In this document: positions 36,924-46,633 of the stretch, one piece after another
How positions within the stretch are numbered: position 1 is the first letter of the stretch
How the letters are laid out: each line of letters starts with the position of its first letter
DNA from: CAVRCA01 sp963719345
GTDB lineage: Bacteria > Pseudomonadota > Alphaproteobacteria > Acetobacterales > Acetobacteraceae
DNA length: 64,000 nucleotides
Reading direction: 5' to 3'
NCBI GenBank assembly: GCA_963719345.1
Contig: CAVRCA010000004.1
Span: forward strand, 496,001-560,000
The notes under the pieces: generated by a model
Seen by the model: only the letters and a program-made list of their open reading frames with translations
Told to the model about the DNA's origin: nothing
Database searches by the model: none
Position numbers and translations under genes: made by a program

Positions 36924-37853
36924 ATGAAATTCGGCATTCACAACTCGTCCTGGCTGTTCGGTCCTGATCCAGCCGAGATCTTCGAGGCCGTGAAGGCGAA
37001 GGCGTTATGGGCCGAAAACCATGGCTTCACGTGGTTTTCGGTAATGGACCACCTGATCCAGATTCCCTTCGTGGGCGCTCCCGACGAGCCGTTCATGGAG
37101 GGATGGACTGTCTTGTCGGCATTGGCCGCAGTAACCAACCGCATCCGTCTTGCCACGCTCGTTTCGTCGGTCGGCTATCGCAATCCTGCTCACTTGGCCA
37201 AAATTGCGGCCACTGCTGATCTGATCAGCCGGGGGCGCCTCACGTTCGGCATCGGCGCTGGCTGGTTCGAGACGGAGTATCGCCAATACGGGTGGGTCTT
37301 TCCGGAGCGGCCCGCATTGCGCATTCGGCAGATGGAGGAAGCTGTCCGGCTCATCCTGGCAATGTGGACGGAGAAGCAAACCACTTTTCGCGGCAGGTAC
37401 TTCCAGGTTGAGGACGCAATCCTCGAACCCAAGCCGATACAGACGCCTCACCCGCCGATCATGATTGGCGGGGGCGGAGAACAGCTCACGCTGCGCGCGG
37501 TCGCACGCCTGGCGGACGCCTGCAACCTAGCCGGTGATCCCGACGGGGTGAGGCATAAGCTCATGATACTCCGCCGTCATTGCGAGGCGGAGCAGCGGAG
37601 CTACGAGGCAATCGAGAAGACCGCCGTCATCGGCCTCCTGCTGGCCCGAGACGAGGCTGCGCTTGCTGAAAAGCGCCGAAGGCTGGCCATCCCCGAGCCG
37701 TTCCGGGGTTTTGCAGGTACGGTGTCGGAGGTCACCGACCTGATTGGCCGTTACCAGGATGCCGGCGTGCAGCTTCTCATCAGCAGTGCATACCAGAATG
37801 ACGCCGAGACCCACGAACTGCTTGCGAGGGACGTCATCCCGAACTTCGCGTAG
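36924..37853 (+). CDS. LLM-class flavin-dependent oxidoreductase (F420-type)
   Basis: 309 residues. ATG 36924 follows GAGAGGATC. Motifs: WAENHGFTWFSVMDHLIQIP, NRIRLATLVSSVGYRNPAHL, RLTFGIGAGWFETEYRQYGW and PPIMIGGGGEQLTLRAVARL. It matches luciferase-like oxidoreductases with an F420-type GAGW pocket. It is last in the ABC operon set (53 bases after the ATPase) and may act on the imported substrate. It has a different sequence from the LLM gene at 24605. Confidence 0.88.
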   Translation: MKFGIHNSSWLFGPDPAEIFEAVKAKALWAENHGFTWFSVMDHLIQIPFVGAPDEPFMEGWTVLSALAAVTNRIRLATLVSSVGYRNPAHLAKIAATADLISRGRLTFGIGAGWFETEYRQYGWVFPERPALRIRQMEEAVRLILAMWTEKQTTFRGRYFQVEDAILEPKPIQTPHPPIMIGGGGEQLTLRAVARLADACNLAGDPDGVRHKLMILRRHCEAEQRSYEAIEKTAVIGLLLARDEAALAEKRRRLAIPEPFRGFAGTVSEVTDLIGRYQDAGVQLLISSAYQNDAETHELLARDVIPNFA

Positions 37854-37882
37854 GCGGGATGCCGCGCTCGCAGGCTTAGCGG

Positions 37883-38407
37883 CTACTGACCCGGAACCAC
37901 CTGCCGCAGCCCCCGCGACTGGTTCGCGAGCTGCTGTTGCAGGGCGCCCGATTGCTGCTGAAGCTGCTGGCGGTAGACCGGCGCGCCCTGCGGATTGGCG
38001 GTGACCTGCTGATTGTAGCGCTGCTGCGCCGCCGAGAGCTGCTGGTTGTATTGCTGCTGCTGGCCGCGTAACTGCTCCGTCGCCTGCTGCCGTTGCTGGG
38101 ACTGCTGCTGCCAGGCGCGCTGCCGGTCGGCATCTGCACGCCGATCGTTGTCCCAGCCCCGGGCGTCGCGGTCGCCGTAGTACGGACCGGGATACGGGCG
38201 CCCCTGCCATCGCGGGTCGGGATAGCCCGGGCGGGGATAGTAGCCGACCGGAGGCGGTGCCTCGTAGGAGTAGGACGGCACGCCATAGGCCGGCGGAGGC
38301 GCATAGCCGTACCCGCCGCCGTAATAGCCTTGCGCGTAGCCGCCGTCGGCGCCGGCGCAACCGGCCGCCGCGAGCGCCACCATCACAATCCAGGGCCGGC
38401 TTGCCAT
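37883..38407 (-). CDS. Gly/Tyr- and Gln-rich lipoprotein-like protein
   Basis: 174 residues. The signal is WIVMVALAAAGC (lipobox AAAGC). An N-terminal part rich in Gly, Tyr and Pro (GYYGGGYGYAPPPAYGVP) is followed by a Gln-rich coiled coil (about residues 95-165: RQQATEQLRGQQQQYNQQLS). The low complexity makes family assignment unsafe. It is probably an outer-membrane-anchored envelope protein. It is divergent from the GMC oxidoreductase gene and converges on the LLM gene. Confidence 0.6.
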   Translation of the reverse strand: MASRPWIVMVALAAAGCAGADGGYAQGYYGGGYGYAPPPAYGVPSYSYEAPPPVGYYPRPGYPDPRWQGRPYPGPYYGDRDARGWDNDRRADADRQRAWQQQSQQRQQATEQLRGQQQQYNQQLSAAQQRYNQQVTANPQGAPVYRQQLQQQSGALQQQLANQSRGLRQVVPGQ

Positions 38408-38565
38408 TTGTGCTCCTCCCGATCGTGTGTGAACGCGACGAGTACGTCCTTGTTGCCGCCTTTCCCGTCAGTTTTGAGGTCGGATCATGGCGACCTCAAG
38501 GCGGGGGGCTCTCGTCTGCCGCCGGCCGGCCCTGTAGGTTTTCCGCCGGGAGCGGGAGGCAATCC

Positions 38566-40173
38566 ATGAACGCGGATTACGTCGTCGTCGGCGCCGGTTC
38601 GGCCGGATGCGTGGTCGCCGCACGCCTGTCGGAGACCGGCGCCAAGGTGGTCCTGCTCGAAGCGGGGCCGCGCGACAGCAATCCCTGGATCCACATCCCG
38701 GCCGGCGTGCTCAAGCTGCTGAACCATCCGGTGGTGAACTGGAACTACACCGCCGAGGCTGGTCCCGGCAGCGCCGGCCGGACGATCCACTGGCCGCGCG
38801 GCAAGGTGCTCGGCGGTTCGAGTTCGATCAACGGCATGTTGTACGTGCGCGGCAATCCCGCCGATTTCGACCTGTGGGCGCAGATGGGCTGCCGCGGCTG
38901 GACGTTCGAGGACGTGCTGCCGTTCTTCCGCAAGTCCGAGCACTACGTCCAGGGCGGCGAGGCCGAGTTCCGCGGCCAGGGCGGCCCGCTCAAGGTCGAG
39001 GACTACCGCACGGTGCTGCCGCTGACGCACCGCTTCATCGAGGCGGCGCAACAGGCCGGGTTCGCGTTCAGCCCGGACCTCAACGGCCGCCGGCAGGAAG
39101 GGGTCGGCTACTCGCAGATGACGCGGCGCGGCCGGTTCCGCGGCTCCACCGCGCGCACCTTCCTCGCCGAGGCGAGGAAGCGAGCCAACCTGCAGGTCGA
39201 GGCCGGGGCGGCGGCGACGCGGCTGCTGTTCGAGGGCCGGCGCTGCGTCGGCGTCGCGTTCCGCCAAGGCGGCGAGGAGCGCACCGTCCGCGCCGCGTGC
39301 GAGGTAATCCTGAGCGGCGGCGCGGTGAACTCGCCGCAGCTGCTGCAGGTCTCCGGCATCGGACCGGCCGAGCATCTGCGGGCAATCGGCGTCGAGGTGC
39401 TGCACGACCTCCCCGGCGTCGGCGTCAATCTCTCCGACCACTATGTCGCGCGCGTCGCCCACCGGGTTCGCGGCGCGGTGTCGATCAACGAGCTGTCGCG
39501 CGGCCCCCGCCTCGCGCGGGAGGTGGGACGCTTCTTCGCACAGGGGCGCGGGGCGCTCACCTTCGGCGTGACCAGCGCGCAGGTGTTCTGCCGCTCGCGC
39601 GAGGGACTGGCCAGCCCGGACCTGCAACTGCTGTTCACGCCCGCAAGCTACGACAACGCGCGCTTCGGCGAGCTCGAGCGATCACCCGGCATGACGGTCG
39701 CGGTCTGCCCGGTGCGGCCGGACAGCCGGGGGACGATCATGGCGCAAACGGCCGACCCGCTCGCGCGCCCGGTCATCACGCCGAACTATCTGTCCGATGC
39801 GAACGACGTGCGCGTGCTGCTCGCCGGCATCCGCTTCACGCGCCAGATCTTCGCCGCCCCCGCGATTGCAGGGCACAGCCTGCGCGAGACGCTGCCCGGC
39901 CCTGAGGTGCAGAGCGACGAGGCGCTGGCGGAGCATGCGCGCCGCACCGGCTCGACGCTGTTCCATCCGGTCGGCACCTGCAAGATGGGCGAGGACCCGC
40001 GCGCGGTGGTCGACTCGCGGCTGCGTGTCCACGGGCTGGACGGCTTGCGCGTGATCGACGCGTCCGTGATGCCCACCCTGACCACCGGCAACACCAATGC
40101 GCCGACCATCATGATCGGCGAGAAGGGGGCGGCGATGATCCGGGAGGACAACCGGCTCGCCGCCGCGGCGTGA
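38566..40173 (+). CDS. GMC-family FAD-dependent oxidoreductase (choline-dehydrogenase-like)
   Basis: 535 residues. ATG 38566 follows GGGAGG. N-terminal FAD-binding Rossmann motif DYVVVGAGSAGCVVAARLSE, GMC signature 1 (GKVLGGSSSINGMLYVRGNP) and signature 2 (GGAVNSPQLLQVSGIGPAEH). The C-terminus carries the catalytic His motif STLFHPVGTCKMG and the Asn motif TTGNTNAPTIMIGEKGA. It oxidises an alcohol group; the exact substrate is unknown. The next gene is a PPOX-type protein 67 bases downstream. Confidence 0.92.
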   Translation: MNADYVVVGAGSAGCVVAARLSETGAKVVLLEAGPRDSNPWIHIPAGVLKLLNHPVVNWNYTAEAGPGSAGRTIHWPRGKVLGGSSSINGMLYVRGNPADFDLWAQMGCRGWTFEDVLPFFRKSEHYVQGGEAEFRGQGGPLKVEDYRTVLPLTHRFIEAAQQAGFAFSPDLNGRRQEGVGYSQMTRRGRFRGSTARTFLAEARKRANLQVEAGAAATRLLFEGRRCVGVAFRQGGEERTVRAACEVILSGGAVNSPQLLQVSGIGPAEHLRAIGVEVLHDLPGVGVNLSDHYVARVAHRVRGAVSINELSRGPRLAREVGRFFAQGRGALTFGVTSAQVFCRSREGLASPDLQLLFTPASYDNARFGELERSPGMTVAVCPVRPDSRGTIMAQTADPLARPVITPNYLSDANDVRVLLAGIRFTRQIFAAPAIAGHSLRETLPGPEVQSDEALAEHARRTGSTLFHPVGTCKMGEDPRAVVDSRLRVHGLDGLRVIDASVMPTLTTGNTNAPTIMIGEKGAAMIREDNRLAAAA

Positions 40174-40239
40174 GACGTGTCGCTTGCCGATGCGTCGCGT
40201 TTCCGCGACCATCCTGGCTCTGAACCGCGGGACATAGCC

Positions 40240-40866
40240 ATGGACGCGATTGCCGACACCCTCGTTCGCGACGAAGCGACGCTGGAGGCGCTCTACGGCA
40301 AGCCGGCTGCCGGCGCGGTGTTCAAGGAGATCGACTTCATCCATCCGCACTACGCGGCAATGATTGCGGCATCGCCGTTCGTGCTGCTGGCGACCAGCGG
40401 CCCGGGTGGGCTCGACTGCTCGCCACGCGGCGATCCCGCCGGCTTCGTTGCCGTCGAGGACGAGCGCACGCTGCTGCTCCCTGACCGGCGCGGCAACAAC
40501 CGGATCGACAGCCTGCGCAACATCGTCGCCGACCCGCGGGTCGCGCTGCTGTTCCTCATCCCCGGAGTGGGTGAGACGCTGCGGGTGAACGGGCGCGCAG
40601 CGATCTCGGTCGCCCCCGACCTGCTGGCGCGCTTTCCCGCCCAGGGCAAGCTTCCCCGCTCGGTCATCGTGGTCACGGCGGAACGCGTCTACTTCCAGTG
40701 CTCGAAGGCCCTGGCGCGCTCCGAGCTGTGGAACCCCGACAGGCACATCTCCCGCTCGGCCCTGCCCAGCACCGGCACCATCCTGACCGAGGTCACGCGC
40801 GGCAGGGCCGGCGGCACCCAGTACGACCGGGAGTATCCGGACCGCATGCGGGCGACCATGTATTAG
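40240..40866 (+). CDS. Pyridoxamine-5'-phosphate-oxidase-like FMN-binding protein
   Basis: 208 residues from ATG 40240. Split-barrel fold: PFVLLATSGPGGLDCSPRGD, TLLLPDRRGNNRIDSLRNIV, VALLFLIPGVGETLRVNGRA and RVYFQCSKALARSELWNPDR. This pattern fits the MSMEG_1061-type PPOX subfamily, which binds FMN or F420 and acts on unknown substrates. It is not PdxH itself. It may be cotranscribed with the GMC oxidoreductase. Confidence 0.82.
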   Translation: MDAIADTLVRDEATLEALYGKPAAGAVFKEIDFIHPHYAAMIAASPFVLLATSGPGGLDCSPRGDPAGFVAVEDERTLLLPDRRGNNRIDSLRNIVADPRVALLFLIPGVGETLRVNGRAAISVAPDLLARFPAQGKLPRSVIVVTAERVYFQCSKALARSELWNPDRHISRSALPSTGTILTEVTRGRAGGTQYDREYPDRMRATMY

Positions 40867-40933
40867 CCCATGATGGACCAGGGCGGGGCGCTCCGGCAGC
40901 GGCGCGTGATGCCGGGGCACCCGCCCGACGCTG

Positions 40934-41596
40934 CTACATGAGTTCGCGGGCGCTGGTGATCACCCGGTCGACCATGCCGTAGGCGATCGCCTCCTCGGTG
41001 CCCATCCAGTAATTGCGGTCGGTGTCGCGCTCCACCTTCTCGTAGGACTGCCCGGTCTCGCGCGCGATGATGCGGTTGATGCGCTCCCGCATCTTGATGA
41101 TCTCGCGGGCCTCGATGTCGATGTCGGTCGCCGGACCCCGCACGCCGCCCATCGGCTGATGCAGCAGGAAGCGGGTGTTGGGCAGGCAGAACCGGCGCTC
41201 CCTGGCACCGGCAAGGAAAATCAGCGCCCCCGCGCTGGCGACCCAGCCGGTGCCGATGACCCGGACGGGAGCGGCGGCATCGACGTAGCGGATCATGTCA
41301 TGGATGGTGTCGCCGCTCTCGACGTGGCCGCCCGGCGAGTTGACGTAGACGTCGATCGGCTTGTCGGAGTTGCCGGCCAGCGCCAGCAGCCGACCAGTCA
41401 CGTCGCGCGCCACCTTGTCGGTGATGGCGCCGAACACCAGCACCTTGCGCTGGCTGAACAGCCGGGTCTCGAGCTCGTTGATCGGAGACGACAGGGTGCG
41501 GTTGTCGCCCGGCTCGTGCGGCTCGGGTCCGACCGGTTCCGGCACCTCGGGGTCGTCGTCGTCGAAGCGGGGCGTGAAGTGGTTGGAAGCGCTCAC
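40934..41596 (-). CDS. ClpP-like ATP-dependent protease proteolytic subunit
   Basis: 220 residues. I chose GTG 41596, with AGGAG upstream; a longer in-frame extension to 41749 has no family similarity. ClpP core: VNSPGGHVESGDTIHD, catalytic Ser 121 in GTGWVASAGALIFL, His 146 in RFLLHQPMGG, and the Asp region ERDTDRNYWMGTEEAI. An acidic, proline-rich 30-residue N-terminal tail is unusual. It would be a second ClpP paralogue beside the usual clpPX locus, which is not in the window. Confidence 0.87.
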   Translation of the reverse strand: MSASNHFTPRFDDDDPEVPEPVGPEPHEPGDNRTLSSPINELETRLFSQRKVLVFGAITDKVARDVTGRLLALAGNSDKPIDVYVNSPGGHVESGDTIHDMIRYVDAAAPVRVIGTGWVASAGALIFLAGARERRFCLPNTRFLLHQPMGGVRGPATDIDIEAREIIKMRERINRIIARETGQSYEKVERDTDRNYWMGTEEAIAYGMVDRVITSARELM

Positions 41597-41732
41597 GGCA
41601 TGTCTCCTGGCGGTACGCGCAAGATGGGGATCGTGACCGCCCACGCCAATCACGGCCGCGGCTGGGCCGGATAATAGCAGGGACGGCGCCTCGACGAGAA
41701 GGGCGGCCGCGAGGGCGGGGCCGCTCCGCGTA

Positions 41733-42566
41733 TCAGCTGTGTCCGGCAAAACCGGCCGGCAGATAGCCTGCCCGGCCCGGACACCCTGAGTTCTGCCGGA
41801 ATCCGACCCGCTCCGCCTCGGCCGGCTTGAAGTCCTTGGTCATCACCACGCGGATCTCTTCGACCAGGGCACGGCGTTCGGCCTCTTCGCCGCGCGGAAA
41901 GCGGCAAGTCACCACGATCGCGCTCGCGAGCGCCGGGTCCTTGGCGGCGACCGCCGCCACCAGATCGTCGATCCGCAGCTCCCGACCCATCGCCCCGCTG
42001 TCGCGCAGCACCGCCCCGATCGTGGCGTTCGCCTGCTCGGCGAGCCGGACGATCGTGCCGAAATACACCTCCGGAGCGAGGCCCGAGCAGGTGCCGTGGC
42101 GACGCCATTCATAGGTGTCGAGGCCGTCGGCGGAACTCGGCATGTAGCGCGCCAGCTGCGCCCGCAACTCCGGCGGCAGCCGGCCAAGCCGCTCCTCGGA
42201 GCAGTATTGCGGCTGCTGGTTCACGCTGACCCGCTCGCGGTTGGGCCAGAGACCGTGAACTGTCAGCGGAATGGCGCGGTACCCCTCGTCGGTCCCGTCG
42301 TGGCACTCCTGCTTCTCGGCATTGCGAGGGCTGAGGGCGCAGAAACTTGGCGCGATGCTGAAGCTCATGAGGTAGAAGTCGAAGGCGCCAGGCCGGTCCT
42401 GCTCGCGCTCGCCCACCGGCTGCCCCAAACTCGGCTGCCCAACCAGGCTCGGCTGTCCAAGACCGGTCCGTCCCAGGCACAGGGCGAGAAGCAACCCGAG
42501 CCAGATCGGCCGCCAGGCGCGCCTGGGCCTTTCGGGCCGCGGAACTTTGGGGAAAAGACCTTCCAT
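41733..42566 (-). CDS. Ribonuclease T2 family protein
   Basis: 277 residues from ATG 42566. A membrane or signal segment lies at PIWLGLLLALCLGRTGLG. Both catalytic segments are visible: CAS I LTVHGLWPN (His about 104) and CAS II YEWRRHGTCSG (Glu about 153, His about 157). Cysteines for disulphides are present. It would degrade RNA in the periplasm or outside the cell through 2',3'-cyclic intermediates. A short QPSLxGQPSLGQPVG tandem repeat follows the signal. It is divergent from ahcY. Confidence 0.88.
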   Translation of the reverse strand: MEGLFPKVPRPERPRRAWRPIWLGLLLALCLGRTGLGQPSLVGQPSLGQPVGEREQDRPGAFDFYLMSFSIAPSFCALSPRNAEKQECHDGTDEGYRAIPLTVHGLWPNRERVSVNQQPQYCSEERLGRLPPELRAQLARYMPSSADGLDTYEWRRHGTCSGLAPEVYFGTIVRLAEQANATIGAVLRDSGAMGRELRIDDLVAAVAAKDPALASAIVVTCRFPRGEEAERRALVEEIRVVMTKDFKPAEAERVGFRQNSGCPGRAGYLPAGFAGHS

Positions 42567-42684
42567 CACGTCGCCTCTTGGTTGTAGCTGGGCGGCAGCA
42601 AAGCACATCCCCTAGCGCTCAGGCGTTGCCATTCCGTCTACGTTTTTATATCACCCCCCTTCCCGCCCACTGAGGATGCCCCGG

Positions 42685-44007
42685 ATGCCCGACGTCTCGA
42701 CCATGCCCGACTCCAAGGTGAAGGACATCTCGCTGGCCGAGTGGGGGCGCAAGGAAATCGCCATGGCGGAGGACGAGATGCCCGGCCTGATGGCGATCCG
42801 TCAGGAATACGGCGCCTCCAAGCCGTTGCGCGGCGCCCGGATCGCCGGCTGCCTGCACATGACCATCCAGACCGCCGTCCTGATCGAGACGCTGCAGGCG
42901 CTCGGTGCGACGGTGCGCTGGTCGTCGTGCAACATCTTCTCCACCCAGGACCATGCAGCGGCGGCGGTGGCGGCGGCCGGGGTGCCGGTGTTCGCCTGGA
43001 AGGGCATGTCGGACGAGGAGTTCTGGTGGTGCATCGAGCAGACGGTGCGCGGCCCCGCCTCGGACGGCTCTGAGCCCTGGACGCCGAACATGATCCTCGA
43101 TGACGGCGGCGACCTGACCCTGCTGATGCACCAGAAATACCCGGAGATGCTGGCGCATGTGCGGGGCGTCTCCGAGGAGACCACGACCGGAGTGCACCGG
43201 CTGCGCGACATGGCGCGCGACGGCAAGCTGCTCACCCCGGCGATCAACGTCAACGACAGCGTCACCAAATCGAAGTTCGACAACCTGTATGGCTGCCGCG
43301 AGAGCCTGGTGGATGGCATCCGGCGCGGCACCGACGTGATGATGGCCGGCAAGATCGCCGTCGTCGCGGGGTTCGGCGATGTCGGCAAGGGGTCGGCCGC
43401 GTCGCTGCGCAACGCGGGCTGCCGCGTCATGGTGACCGAAATCGACCCGATCTGCGCCCTGCAGGCGGCGATGGAGGGCTACGAGGTCGTCACGATGGAC
43501 AACGCGGCGCCGCGCGGCGACATCTTCGTGACCGCGACCGGCAACGTGGACGTCATCACGGCGGATCACATGCGGGCGATGAAGCACCGGGCCATCGTCT
43601 GCAACATCGGCCACTTCGACAGCGAGATCCAGATCGAGAGCCTGCGCAACTATCGCTGGGAGAACGTCAAGCCGCAGGTCGACGAGGTGGTGTTCCCCGA
43701 CGGCAAGCGGCTGATCGTACTGTCCGAGGGCCGGCTGGTGAACCTCGGCAACGCGACCGGCCACCCGAGCTTCGTGATGAGCGCCTCGTTCAGCAACCAG
43801 GTGCTGGCGCAGATCGAGCTGTTCAATGCCCCCGCCGGGACCTACGAGCGGCAGGTCTATACCCTGCCGAAGCATCTCGACGAGAAGGTGGCGGCCTTGC
43901 ATTTGGCGAAGGTCGGCGCCGAGTTGACCAAGCTGTCGCCCAAGCAGGCCGAGTATATCGGCGTCAACGCCGCCGGGCCGTTCAAGCACGACCTGTATCG
44001 CTACTGA
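42685..44007 (+). CDS. ahcY: Adenosylhomocysteinase
   Basis: About 440 residues; hydrolyses S-adenosylhomocysteine to homocysteine and adenosine using bound NAD, keeping methylation reactions running. I chose ATG 42685 because GAGG lies nine bases upstream; the in-frame ATG 42676 touches that GAGG. Features: GCLHMTIQTAVLIETLQALG, NDSVTKSKFDNLYGCRESLV, the NAD-binding GKIAVVAGFGDVGKGSAASL, and the C-terminal KPQVDEVVFPDGK through PFKHDLYRY. Length and motifs are normal. I saw no S-adenosylhomocysteine riboswitch pattern in the short leader. Confidence 0.96.
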   Translation: MPDVSTMPDSKVKDISLAEWGRKEIAMAEDEMPGLMAIRQEYGASKPLRGARIAGCLHMTIQTAVLIETLQALGATVRWSSCNIFSTQDHAAAAVAAAGVPVFAWKGMSDEEFWWCIEQTVRGPASDGSEPWTPNMILDDGGDLTLLMHQKYPEMLAHVRGVSEETTTGVHRLRDMARDGKLLTPAINVNDSVTKSKFDNLYGCRESLVDGIRRGTDVMMAGKIAVVAGFGDVGKGSAASLRNAGCRVMVTEIDPICALQAAMEGYEVVTMDNAAPRGDIFVTATGNVDVITADHMRAMKHRAIVCNIGHFDSEIQIESLRNYRWENVKPQVDEVVFPDGKRLIVLSEGRLVNLGNATGHPSFVMSASFSNQVLAQIELFNAPAGTYERQVYTLPKHLDEKVAALHLAKVGAELTKLSPKQAEYIGVNAAGPFKHDLYRY

Positions 44008-44032
44008 AGCCGAGTGGCGGGGCAGAACTCGA

Positions 44033-45309
44033 TCAGCGCCGCTCCGACGCCACGCCGACTGGCTCCGCCGACGCCGGCTCGTCGGAGGAGCCGTAAGGAT
44101 CATGCGCGAGCGGGGCCGCCTGCGGTGACAGTATCCCGAACGGTCGCTCCAGGTGCAGCGGGGGCGCCGTCACAAAACTCTGGACCGCGGCCACAAGGGC
44201 CAGGACGAGTGCGGCGGCAGCCATGAAGTAGAATACGCCGTCGATGTCGAAACGCCCCATGAGGCTCGTGCCGATCAGCGGACCGATGACCGAGCCGATC
44301 CCGCTCACCAGGATGAGCCGGCCACTCACCGCCACCACGCGATCGGCCGGCATGCGGTCGTGCGCAAGGGCGACGCAGACCGGATAGAGGGTCGACATGA
44401 AGCCGCCCAGCAGGGCTGCCGTCATCAGGACCACGGGCAGCGAGTGCGGCAGCAGAACCAGGGCCGCGGCGGTGACCGTGAAGCCGAGGCTGAGCGCGGC
44501 CAGCACGATCCGCCGGTCGAAGCGGTCCGAGAGCCGCCCAGCCGGCACCTGGAACGCGAGGCCGCCCAGCACGGCCACGAGCATGAACAGCGCAATCGTC
44601 GCGCGCTCGATGCCTTCACCCTGCATCCAGGCCGGCACCAGCGAATAGAACGCGCTGCTGACAGTCCGCTGATCGCGCAGCCGAGGACCGCGATGGGAGC
44701 CGCCCGCGAGAGCTGACCGTATGGAAGATCCGGGGTGGCCGTCGTCCGGGGCGCCTCGGCTCTGGTCGCGCTCACGATGACCAGCGCCACGGCGAACAGG
44801 GCGACGATCGCGTTGAACGGTGCGGACGTGTCGATCTCGGCGCGGCCGATCAGGAGCTGTCCCACTGCCAGGGCGAGGAAGGTGCCCACCATGTACACCG
44901 AGAAGACCCGTCCGCGCTCGGACGGCGAGGCCTTGGCATTGAGCCAACTTTCGGTCGTGACAAAGATGCCGGAGCAGCCGAACCCGACGATCACGCGCAG
45001 CACCAGCCAGGGCAACGGCCCGACCCGGAGCGGCATTGCCGCGGTCGCGGCGATCACGAGGCCCGCAAAGGCGGCGTAGGCGCGGATGTGCCCGATCCGC
45101 CCAATGATCCGTCCGCACCGCATTGCGCCCAGCGTGAAGCCGGCGAAATAGCTGCTGAGCACCAGACCGGCCGTGGTCGCGCCAAAATCCTCGATCGCCA
45201 CGCGCAGAGAAATAAACGTGCCGAAGAAGCCGTTGGCGAGCTGGACGGCGCTCGTTGCGACGACGAGGGTTCCGATTTGGGCGCGCATCGATCCGTTCGG
45301 CCGCATCAT
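44033..45309 (-). pseudogene. MFS transporter (YcaD-like), frameshifted
   Basis: About 420 residues when joined. The first frame from ATG 45309 or 45306 holds helices 1-6 (FGTFISLRVAIEDFGATTAG, GIFVTTESWLNAKASPSERG) up to GCAISGL. It then continues in another frame as SSAFYSLVPAWMQGEGIERA, helices 7-12 and a polar tail. Inserting one base near 44661 (giving GLVSSAFYS) restores the protein, so a base is missing. The YcaD-type family is of unknown substrate. The 5' end lies against an IS3 fragment. Confidence 0.82.
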
Positions 45310-45337
45310 TCGCCCCCTCTCAAGGCCGATCAAACAT

Positions 45338-45642
45338 CTTCAATACGGATCAGGGCAGCCAGTTCACCAGTGCCGGTTTCACCGGCATCCTCATCAGGAA
45401 CGGTATCGCCATCAGCATGGACGGCAAGGGCGCATGGCGCGACAACGTTTTTGTCGAGCGAGTCTGGCGTTCGGTGAAGTATGAGGAGGTGTATCTCCGG
45501 GCCTAATACGGTTTCCGAAGCGCGCGTCTCGATCGGCCGCTACTTCGGCTTTTACAATTCCAAGAGGCCCCATTTGGGCCTTGACCGGCAGACGCCCGAC
45601 TACGCCTACTTCACCCGGTTGCCGCAAATCGCGGCAGCCTGA
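45338..45642 (+). pseudogene. IS3-family transposase (OrfB) 3' fragment
   Basis: Only the C-terminal quarter of a DDE transposase remains: NIFNTDQGSQFTSAGFTGIL, then RDNVFVERVWRSVKYEEVYL, a stop, then, in a shifted frame, SIGRYFGFYNSKRPHLGLDR and QTPDYAYFTRLPQIAAA. The 5' part is missing and a 2-base loss near 45505 breaks the frame. It abuts the N-terminus of the MFS gene. No terminal repeats or target duplication are visible. Confidence 0.85.
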
Positions 45643-46633
45643 ACCCGGCAGGTGTTCCACTTATCCGCGCCGAACCGTTGCTCAGACTAACCGAGCCACC
45701 TCTGCGCGATGTTCTGGTCCGACATGACCATGAGCGCGAAACCGGCCGCCTCAGCCGCGCTCAGCACCACTGCCACGAAGCCCGCCAGTTAGGCTGGTCC
45801 GACGCGCAGGCCGCGAGCGTCTGCAGGTGCTCCGGTGCTGCCACTAAACCGGCAGGGCGAGACTGGGTGTTGCTCCCGCGCGGCGCCACAGGCAGGCGGC
45901 GAGGAACAGCGCGGCCGGGGACAGCTGATCCCCCCCTGCGGCGCCGCCAGGACATCGAGATCGTCCGCGACGGTCTCCGGTTGCCGGTGGCGCGCCGGCT
46001 GTTGCGGCGATGCCGATCGAGCCGGTCAGGCTGGCGTCGCGCAGACCGAGGTCGGTGGGGACCTGCAGCCGGGCGAGCGCGGCGCTGACCTCGGCCAGCG
46101 GTCCGAGCAGGGCCCCGGCAGCGTCTCCCGTCGCGGGGTCTGCGGACGCGGGATTGTTGTGGCTGGCAAAGCCGAGGAGGGCGGGTTTGGTGCGGACCAA
46201 ACCCGGCCGAAGGCCGAGTAATTCCGCTGCCATCATCGTGTTGGTCGGTGCGGAGACGGGGCCTCATTTGGTGGGGACGTCGTGGTGGATGACCACGCCA
46301 AGATACGAGCCGCCGCCGGGGAAAACCGCGGTCGGCGCGGGATGGACCTGTATGAAATGATCCCGGCCTGCCACCAGGAAAGCCGCGATCAAGGAGGGTG
46401 TCCTCCGCCCCACAGTTGAATGAGACATCCGCAAGCGACGGTTGTGCAGGCTTCAACTCGGTGTATCAACAATCGCGGGCGATACATACCTTGCAGGTTA
46501 AAATTTCCACAAAAATGTCACGAAAACCGCATTACGAGCACGTTTCTTTTCGGTTAAAGGCACGATAGTCGTTGGTGTATCGGCTGACCCGGCTCACGCA
46601 TGCTCGACCGTAAAATCGTAAGGATACTCTCTG
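45643..46633. other. Gene-poor stretch with degraded coding remnants
   Basis: About 1 kb between the IS3 fragment and the phosphoesterase gene. On the minus strand, 46236-45844 reads as a protein-like segment (LGLRPGLVRTKPALLGFASH) that runs out of frame, and 46400-46266 holds another ending VFPGGGSYLGVVIHHDVPTK. I could not assign either to a family. The last 190 bases (46440-46630) are more AT-rich than their surroundings and probably hold the promoter of the phosphoesterase gene. Confidence 0.4.

Noticed and set aside
42600..42684. S-adenosylhomocysteine riboswitch before ahcY
   Set aside because: The 85-base leader lacks the conserved core I would expect; no convincing stems.
42646..44103. 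485-residue minus-strand frame antisense to ahcY
   Set aside because: No family features; ahcY on the + strand is unambiguous.
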